Assembly (NCBI GenBank): GCA_002633005.1
Contig: NMRA01000247.1
Location: forward strand, 392,958-456,957
DNA from: Phoronis australis
Taxonomy: Eukaryota > Phoronida > Phoronidae
Length of the DNA stretch: 64,000 bases
Direction: 5' to 3'
In this document: one piece after another, positions 56,773-64,000 of the stretch
Numbering within the stretch: the stretch's first letter is position 1
How the letters are laid out: every line of letters begins with the position of its first letter
The notes under the pieces: generated by a model
The model's input: only the letters and a program-made list of their open reading frames with translations
What the model was told of the DNA's origin: nothing
The model's database searches: none
Made by a program: the position numbers and the translations under genes

Positions 56773-58009
56773 ATAAAAAACAAAATATGGTCACTATGAA
56801 AGTGTATATTAAATATGATTAAGGGGAAGCGACTGATATGTTACATAAAACCGTTTTCGAAGTTGCACTTCTTTTTAAATAAAGTTGAGGAGTTGTTTGC
56901 TTTTCTACATAATTATTGAACTGGCACGCATAACCTTGACGTCGGTATACTGAGCAGTACTTGGCGACAAAAGTTTGAAAGCCGAAAAACGATTCTAAAT
57001 CGAAAGAAATTCGACAAAATTGAAGAAACAGAGAAAGAACGACGCTGTAACAGATCTTTAATTAAGTAAGATATAACAACAGTGAATATAAAATGTTGTC
57101 CGATTAAATCACAGAAATTTGCAAGGTGAACGTTCCACTTATACCACATCCGTCCACAGGGCCATTTGGATATAGGATATAGAAATGAAACCCGTTCTTC
57201 TTCGGGAAAATTCTACGTTAGAATTAGAGGAAGCTTCATGAGAGATACGCTGTGGCTACGAGCCTTATTCTACGTTTAAAACCAGCACCGGACAGAGGTG
57301 TTTGCATTTTGTTTAACAACAACTTTGAATTTTAAATTACACAAGCGAATTTTTTTTTGCTACTTGACATCCTTATGGTTACTCTGCATGGTCCCAATAA
57401 TGATAATCAAATTTTTTATGAATTTGTCTCTGTCGGGACTTGATACTCATTTCATTGCATTTCGCAACGACTGAAATCCAGTACAAGATTATAAAAAACT
57501 ATCACGTCAATAATCCTGATGCGAGGTCAGAAGTATTAAATATTGCTTCACAGTTTAATCCCATCAACACATGGAGACAGATTAATCCAAACAAATAATG
57601 TTTACTTAAAAACAATGTTCTGAAAAAAAAAACACTTTTAGACTTTGGTCTACATCAGAAGAGTCAATAACAATTTTCTAAAATTAAACCTGAATACAGA
57701 ACCGATCGTTCTTATTTACTTTTTATTAGACTATAAAATTTCACGCCTGATTGGGGGCTTAGGAAATTCAACAACTCCCTATAAGTGGTGTCAGTATCGA
57801 GGAGAAAAGTGATATTATGAGACCAGACTCAGCTCTTTCGTTGGGAGTCAAAAAATTTGCTGGGGAAACTAAACCTCACCCGATAGATGGCAGAGTAGTC
57901 ACCGACCTTGATTTCAGAAAATGTCTGGCACGCAACGGTGGGAATTGGCGATTTGCGATAAAACCACAAAAACACAACTGATTTCAATAACTTCAAAAAT
58001 CTGTACCAC

Positions 58010-58075
58010 TTAACAATAATGCCAAAATTGCGTTTTTCGGCCGTAAAAACGACAATGTACGTAATTTGAACCGAG
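58010..58075 (-). repeat. dispersed repeat, copy 2 (pair with 47033-47095)
   Basis: The reverse complement reads CATTGTCGTTTTTACGGCCG, AAAAACGCAATTTTGGCATT, ATTGTTAAG, matching 47033-47095. Flanks differ, so the shared unit is about 50-60 bp or the flanks have decayed. Confidence 0.55.
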
Positions 58076-58559
58076 AGTTTGGTATTTCAGGGCCGGTCCG
58101 GGATCGGGTTTAGGGATCAACGCTGGAATGAGGGTCGCGGCCATGGAATCATTTTTATCCTCTAAATACCTTACATAAAAGCTTCTTTTGAATTCGATCA
58201 GCCGTTTTTGGGATACGATAGTTAGAAATTTTGACATTTTTCCGGAGTTATTCAATAAGGAAACGACACGAACAATAAAATATAGGCCTATACGAATCAA
58301 GTCAATCTGTCTGAAAACAAACGCTTTTTGAAGAATTTAATATGAAAAACAAAAACGTCCATAATATGTACCGCAAACTTGTGTGAAAAAGGTTTTTGTG
58401 TTTTATGAACTGTTACGGTCATTTGATGTCAGCAGATTCTCATATTAAGTTAAAGATGGCATAAGCGTTTTGATATTTTTGACTTCTAACATTTCACAAA
58501 ATTTAACAATTGTTACAATAGGATCAAATCCATTCAAATATGACGACTACTTGAAGTTT

Positions 58560-58724
58560 CAAGCGAACCGCCACGCAAGTGCTACTGGACAGATATGCCC
58601 GCCCAATAAAAGTCCGATAGGAAAAATGAACTGGAAGTTAGGGCACCCGCAAAAGCCAAGGCTCTCTAGTAGTAGTCCGCTTTTACGGTATGACGGACAG
58701 GACACACCCACAGGAAATATTTTT
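58560..58724 (+). CDS. possible coding exon, plus strand
   Basis: The frame encodes RHASATGQICPPNKSPIGKM, then LGHPQKPRLSSSSPLLRYDG and DTPTGNIF before a consensus donor ATTTTT|GTAAGA at 58724/58725 in phase 0. The segment is richer in G+C than its flanks. An acceptor is not clear, and an ATG at 58627 could start translation. The minus strand is open too. No family recognised. Confidence 0.28.
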
Positions 58725-59273
58725 GTAAGAAAAATGAGCGCTCCCCGACAATGAAACGTACCGACCCGTCCACACACTTCAATAGTCAAAATGGTATGAG
58801 GAAGGGTGAATTACGCTAATACAATATTGCCAATAATGTAAAATATAGATTATTAAATGGAAATATTATTATTCTCCGCATTTAAACACCGAGTGAGATG
58901 TGGAACTGAGTGATAATTTCTCCAAATCCCATACTGGAAATAACTTGTGCCGAGGACATCACGTAAAAATATATTTTTCACCCATTTTGAGCATTAAATT
59001 GTATCCAGTTTTCATTCATCTGATATTCAAAATAATTCATTATGTACAAAATAATAACAAAATAAACAAACGGTATTTTATGTGTCCTCTACGGAAAGTA
59101 ACATCTATTAGGCAGGTCAACTTCAGAGACTTTACAAAATAGAATCAGGAACTTGTCTATGTTTTTGGCTTACAACAAACTGACTGCGCACTAGAGGGCG
59201 GAACTAGGCCACTCCTTAGAAGATAGGACGGGCCCGGGTGGCGACGAAGGATCGAGCAATTTTAAATGACCAG

Positions 59274-59630
59274 GAAGAGGTATGAAATCATTAGCGCCCA
59301 AGAGTAGCACAGTTTCAATTGATGACGAGATATGTGCCCCATATGCCATAAAAAGAAAGACTACTATCGCCAAGGTGCCCGACTGGAAAGTAGGTGTCTA
59401 AAAATCACAAGTTAACTATTAGTAAATTTCCATTTTATTAGATTATCCAACATAGAACAGGTAATAAAATAATAACATTGTGAATGACATCCTTACAATT
59501 CCAGCTGACAATAGATCTGATGAACACATTAGCCCAGTGGATAGTCAACAAGCCCACAATAGTAATTATCGTATACTGCATAATAAATGCCAGAGCGTAC
59601 AGCTCACTGAAACACATGACACATTTTCCT
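59274..59630 (+). CDS. possible two-exon coding segment with one membrane span, plus strand
   Basis: Exon 1, 59274-59393 (acceptor AAATGACCAG; donor AAA|GTAGGT), encodes MKSLAPKSSTVSIDDEICAP, then YAIKRKTTIAKVPDWK. It joins in phase 0 to an exon starting at about 59505 after TTACAATTCCAG: LTIDLMNTLAQWIVNKPTIV, IIVYCIINARAYSSLKHM, ending in a stop before 59655. A hydrophobic span is visible in the second exon. Both segments are also open on the minus strand with acceptor-like sites (TTTCCAG at 59394-59400, GTGTTTCAG near 59620), and either reading may be chance. Confidence 0.28.
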
Positions 59631-59679
59631 TTTTTCACAGTTGTGTTGTAATTTGGTATTTTTATTTTTCACCTTGAGT

Positions 59680-59685
59680 TTTATT
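59680..59685 (-). promoter_or_regulatory. poly(A) signal candidate for the gene ending at 59811
   Basis: AATAAA on the minus strand (CATAATAAAACTC), about 125 nt past the TAG of the gene ending at 59811. The distance suits a short 3' UTR. Confidence 0.5.
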
Positions 59686-59810
59686 ATGCAATTCATTCAG
59701 TGCTCAAATCTTTAGTCTCTGAAGTAGCATAGTCTATAATTTAGATAAGATTCATGGCGAACAAACCAGAATGTTAAAAACTAAAAATGATAAGCCAGTT
59801 TAAAGGTTTG

Positions 59811-60088
59811 CTACTTTAAACCAATAGAACTCTTCATTCGTTCTACTTCCCTTTTAGCAGGGTTTCCCCATTTCAGAGGGTTGCCATAAAGCCTGAATTG
59901 GAAAAACATCAAAAAAGTGAAGTTAGACAACAACTTAACCTCACCATTTGCGGTGCGTGATCTGCATCACTTTCTACCTTACCTACCACAGAGAACTTCA
60001 GTGTTCTCCCCAACATGGGATGCAACATATTTGAAGTGCTTTGCATGTTTAGAAATCTCGAGCCATGTTTGAAAAACCGGAATTATTT
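59811..60088 (-). CDS. C-terminal two exons of an unrecognised gene, minus strand
   Basis: Exon 60088-59983 and terminal exon 59892-59811 join in phase 2 (donor GGTAG|GTAAGG, acceptor CCAATTCAG|G) over a 90-bp intron. They encode IIPVFQTWLEISKHAKHFKY, VASHVGENTEVLCG, then RLYGNPLKWGNPAKREVERM and KSSIGLK before TAG. The composition, exact phase match, consensus sites and nearby AATAAA make this a real gene end. The first acceptor (GAAGCAG|AAATAA) is pyrimidine-poor and less certain. Upstream exons must lie above 60.1 kb or outside the window; candidates near 61.6-61.8 kb were not convincing. I do not recognise the family. No membrane segment in this part. Confidence 0.55.
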
Positions 60089-60099
60089 CTGCTTCAGTT

Positions 60100-62980
60100 G
60101 CAATACGAGTTTACTCGCACTGCATAGTGGTATTTATCTTTATTATTTTTTGTAATAATGATTAGTGCTCAATGAGTAAAAATATTTTTTAACCTATCCA
60201 TAGCTGTTTGTGAGAATTTTCAGAAAGCGTGGTTATAATGGGAAAACAGGACATGGAACAATTAGATGTTTTCTCAAGGAAAACGCTGAAGTTACTCTTG
60301 AAAGGTATCTTTTCAACCTTCCAAGCTCATGGTGCTTGGAAAACTAAGCAAAAACCTGAGCCCAAAAGCAATTTTACCCAAACTGAAGTTTTTACATGGA
60401 AACTCAGAAGAACTAAGAGAGATTTTACAAAATATAAGACATGTATTATGCAAACCTTTAACTTGCTGCCATTTTACACAATCTTAAATGTTTCAACATT
60501 GACAATGACTAGAGAAATTAAATTCACAGCATTACATTTCCATTACAAATACACAGTGCTTTAAGTCTGCCAAACACCAGCAAATTGTGTAGACTACAAT
60601 TGATTTTAAAATTTACACCGAAAACTACAGAGGAAACAATTTCTATGACCTGCCCAAACAAGGATCTGTTTTGAACAATAGATGGCACTATCGAGATATG
60701 TCAAATCATTTTAACCTCAAGCCGTTCACACAAATGGCACAGGTGCACAAGTATCTACTCTACAACATTTTTATGCCTACAGAAAAAGTGTTACACACAG
60801 ACAAAATATAGTCAACATATCAACCAAAAGTCATGAAATTCCTCTTCTAGCATCTCTGAGCTAAAAAAATCAAGACATTTTACGGATCTAGCACCGACAA
60901 AATATTTTTCGCAGTTTGACCAGACAACCTTCCAAAATCATAACACAATTTTTGTTCTCATCAAAATAATACAGCTTTCTGCAGTCCTCTGAATGCTGCA
61001 GAATTTACATTAAAATAACAAGATAATCTAATATAAACAGTTTTATCACAAAAATATCAAACACGTACCACTTGAATCAATTGCATGGCCCCAATGAGAA
61101 TTCAATCAAGCCTTCCTCTCAGTACAAGAACACTTTTCGATAAAGAATCCTTAATTGCAGACAATAAAAGAAGTTTCTCATAAAGTAAAAAATGTTTTCA
61201 TAATTTCCAAACAATGAGGATATTTTTTCATATATGATAATTTGGTTGTTTAGTATGATGTTATTTTGACGTTCTGGACCCAGACACATAAAATTAAAAT
61301 GCCAAAATTAAAAACAACAAATTTAGTTGAGCCAGATTTAAGTATCCCTGCAAATTACTAAGCACTTTGCAAGTCATTACACGGCTATAGACCTGGTTAA
61401 TCTCAATCTTTCTAAGATACCCAGGAACATAATTTTAAAAAAGTTTCAAGAGCTAAATTGTACTCATGGATACCTGAATGGGAAGATCTGCAAAATTTTT
61501 GAAAATACAATGTTACTGTGCATATCTGTGGCTGTTTGTGGATCAAAATAGTGGCAGACACATCATCATTACACAACCGAATCAGAAAAATCAATCATAA
61601 CTTAATGACGGAATGGTTTCTATTGAAAATGCCTTACTCTTAAATATCAAATACAAACTGCATGTGTCAAAGTTATGGAGTTCCAAATAGAAGGTGTTGC
61701 TCTCCATTAAAGGATTTTTATCGTAAAGTACAATTACCTGCAGAGAAAGGGACACAGGTGTAGCAGCACAGGGCAATTTATGGTTTCAACTTCATTCATT
61801 GTAGAGATCCAGTAGCCCTTTATTTAGTAAGTGACACCATAAAATTACACTTGTTCTGTCAACAATCAAACTTTAAAATACTTGTTACTTATTCACATAA
61901 ATTAACACAGTAATTTATGCAGTTGTTCCCAGAGATGTGAGACACTTTAACAGACCATTGCAAGACAACACGGTTTTAATCAGATCACTATTTCCGTTTT
62001 TCTGCAAGTCAGATCCACCATAAATATAAACTGAGACATGCTCCTCCCAAGTCAAAAATCTCTAAAAATTAACATCTAGGCTCTTTCATTCAAACGTATG
62101 AATACAGCACCACCTTGTGGCCAATTATACAGATGCACCACCACTGGAGGAGTCAGAAGTATTCAACAGAGGTGGCCACAGAAATTGTTGGCGATCGAGG
62201 GCTGGGGAATGGGTTAAAATGAATGCAACCCAGGAACATTTTGCAATAAACACCCGTTGTCCTCCTGTTACTAAGCCAATATGCACCACCCCCACCATGA
62301 TCAGGGGACCAGAGGTGAGTTGCGCAGGTGCAAGAAACTCTAAAATAAATCAAGTGTGATCACATGGTTCACCTTTACTGCACGAGTTTCTTGGGTCTGC
62401 GAAACACAACCCTGTTCAGTGAGGCAGACTCCCGGCGACATCTGTTGGATAGAGACTCCCAGTGCTATCTGTTGGCAGCACTTACATATGCTCACAACAC
62501 TATTATCTGATCACACCATTACATTGCCTTGACACATCGAATATTCTTTTGTTTCCTGTGAGAGGTGTAAACATTCAATTGTCAATTGTCACAGTAAAGC
62601 TACTCCACTGCAGTAGACTGTTGTGCAAACAGCACGCCCTGATACATGATTCCATTGATTTCCATGCTGACGACAAGGGAGTTGTCTGCATCTCGACTTT
62701 CTGCTGTAAGACCGAGAAGAGAAATGATGATAGGTAGTGCTACATAACAATGAAAAATGGTCCAAAGTAGTGGAATAATTTTATGGACAAGTTAAACTTT
62801 TTACAGCACACATGCTTTTTACAAGGCTGAGCAAATGACATTAAACATAATGTTGCATAGAAATGCAAAAGCTTAAAAAGAATAATTGCTCATAATCACA
62901 ATTCCAGAATACTAAATTAAGTTTTGAAGTTTAAATTTCCTCCAATATAACACCACACAGCTGGCACGAAGAGCAGAACG
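60100..62980. other. interval likely holding introns of the minus-strand gene
   Basis: No exon could be supported firmly. Weak possibilities: a minus-strand segment 61735-61815 ending CTCTGCAG|GTAATT, and a plus-strand segment 60230-60304 (KRGYNGKTGHGTIRCFLKEN) between TTTTCAG and AAAG|GTATCT. Both are short enough to be chance. A near-CTCF core sits at about 62112-62126 on the minus strand (CCACAAGGTGGTGC). Confidence 0.25.
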
Positions 62981-62985
62981 TTAAG

Positions 62986-63390
62986 TACTGTCCACACACA
63001 GACTTGCGCTACAACACTGAGTTACTCCTGCAACAAGTTGCTGCTAGGTTTGGAGGCTGTGTGGACGCTATTTAAACTGGTGCAACTTACCCCACTAAGT
63101 GACAACTTACCACACTAGTGACAACTTACTCCACATTATTGAGGTAAGGATAACTTGTTCTAGCACAAATTGCGCCACTTCTAATATTGCTGTGTGGTCG
63201 CACAACTGGAGTAAGGCAGAGGTATAATTATCAGCTGTGTATTCATAACAGCTGTCCAATGTCATGCGCAGAATGACAATTTCCACCTTACCCTAGTTAT
63301 GGAATGTATGTGTGCGCAGATGTTCCACTTAAAGTGGGGCAAGTTGCACTAGTGAAAGTTGTTCAAGGATAGGCTGTGTGTGGACAGGAC
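62986..63390. mobile_element. 405-bp MITE with TGTCCACACACAG termini
   Basis: The left end ACTGTCCACACACAGACTTG and the right end, read inward, CCTGTCCACACACAGCCTAT share 13 bases exactly (CTGTCCACACACAG). The interior repeats the word CAACTT(A/G)C(C/T)CCAC several times in both orientations (for example TGCAACTTACCCCACTAAGT and GTGGGGCAAGTTGCACTAG). No ORF. Superfamily not assigned. Confidence 0.65.
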
Positions 63391-63741
63391 CTTTGCGCCT
63401 GTAAAATTAAAGCTGTTGTAATCCAGCTCTCAGAAAAAGAAAACTTCATTTGGTCCGCTTAACCCTATAATACAGAGTCTCAAATTGTTCCCTAGTCAGA
63501 TGAAAAGTGATTTCTTGTTGCATGGGATTATGCTCCATGCATACAGTGACACCTATTGACAAGTCAAACTATAGAACCTGACCTTGAACAATGGCAACCT
63601 GCCAACACTTCACAAGCCCAGAAACTACCTCTCATCTTAGAAAGGAACAAGTTGTGAGCAGCTTTTTAATGGTAATTGGTTTAACTCAAAAGTTAGTACT
63701 TTGATGGACGACAGGATGATATTAGCAGCCTGAACTAAGTT

Positions 63742-63855
63742 TCATCCATTGTTGTTAAATGCCAGATTATCTGAAGTGTTGTTGAGAATTTCCAAAAGAT
63801 CCCGATGTTCTGTTTGTATTGAGATGTAACCATTTGACAAACCTAAACTGAGGAA
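63742..63855 (-). CDS. possible terminal coding exon, minus strand
   Basis: After the acceptor GATTTTTTATGCAG (63856-63858) the frame reads FLSLGLSNGYISIQTEHRDL, LEILNNTSDNLAFNNNG and stops. The frame is open further upstream to 63933 (GFCTNDPECDKNLRFFMQ), so the exon could be longer. CCATTAAA, a variant poly(A) hexamer, follows on the minus strand near 63665. No family recognised; it belongs to a gene separate from that ending at 59811, or is chance. Confidence 0.3.
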   Translation of the reverse strand, partial: FLSLGLSNGYISIQTEHRDLLEILNNTSDNLAFNNNG

Positions 63856-64000
63856 CTGCATAAAAAATCTGAGATTTTTATCACACTCTGGGTCATTGGT
63901 GCAAAAACCTGTTCCAATAGGGCCCTCCCAGATTCACAGCGACACTCGAATCTCTCTGTATTTACCCACAATGCCGTAAACATCCGGCCGTCAGCCACAT

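Larger units (their letters stand above)
47900..58000. other. 10-kb gene-poor stretch
   Basis: No exon with both good splice flanks and a recognisable or protein-like frame was found by eye. Notable only: a CRE-like TGACGTCA at about 50511 followed by TTACGTCA near 50553; a T-run at 50633-50646; tRNA-like A-box fragments at about 48633 and 52972; an inverted repeat at 53443-53724; and a short palindrome at 56737. Small exons could be missed. Confidence 0.3.

Noticed and set aside
61591-61815. Possible minus-strand exons around CTCTGCAG|GTAATT
   Set aside because: The site could be donor or acceptor, several frames are open, and no phase-compatible join to the exon at 60088 could be shown.
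1-64000. CRISPR arrays, operons, ribosome-binding sites or prophage
   Set aside because: The tandem arrays have no spacer variation and all clear genes are spliced; the DNA is eukaryotic.

Overview
The window reads as animal nuclear DNA: AT-rich, intron-rich, with short exons joined at GT/AG sites, AATAAA signals, and many old transposons, tRNA-derived repeats and minisatellites. Two genes can be named with confidence by reading them exon by exon: LRRC61 (minus strand) and V-ATPase subunit e, ATP6V0E (plus strand). Together with non-depleted CpG and THAP, hAT-like and LINE relics, they suggest a marine invertebrate, perhaps a non-vertebrate deuterostome. The species is inference and is not settled by the sequence.

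Layout. 1-509 (minus) is the open 5' part of a basic, low-complexity ORF that runs off the left edge, next to a GC-richer tract to about 1400; it may be a retroelement ORF. 1.4-10.7 kb holds no clear gene, but contains a tRNA-derived repeat, a 122-bp near-perfect palindrome, a repeated hairpin and two copies of a GTGGCGGATTTAG element. 10.7-18.7 kb (plus) is a five-exon gene for a disordered 357-residue protein that I do not recognise; an antisense LINE remnant, a small inverted-repeat element and a 41-bp minisatellite lie in its introns. 20.6 kb has a broken THAP-finger fragment. 22.9-30.1 kb (minus) is LRRC61; its introns carry a 1.7-kb element made of about 145-bp units, most with a CTCF-like core, plus two minisatellites. 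31-36 kb is a transposon-rich interval with a 2183-bp inverted-repeat element flanked by ATACG, a pair of direct repeats and a foldback element. 38.2-40.6 kb (plus) is ATP6V0E, divergent from LRRC61 at a distance of about 8 kb. 44.7-46.5 kb (minus) is one long coding exon (597 residues) of an unrecognised disordered protein with a basic helical segment and a C-terminal PP1-docking-like motif. 47-58 kb is gene-poor. 58.5-64 kb has weaker exon candidates on both strands, of which two phase-matched minus-strand exons ending at 59811 are the best.

The named genes do not form a pathway: the V-ATPase subunit acts in organelle acidification and LRRC61 is a small leucine-rich-repeat protein of unknown role. 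Much of the novelty is in the repeats. Three genes with good splice structure (10.7-18.7 kb, 44.7-46.5 kb, 59.8-60.1 kb) have products I could not name. All exon structures were read by eye from splice signals and phase; none has transcript support.
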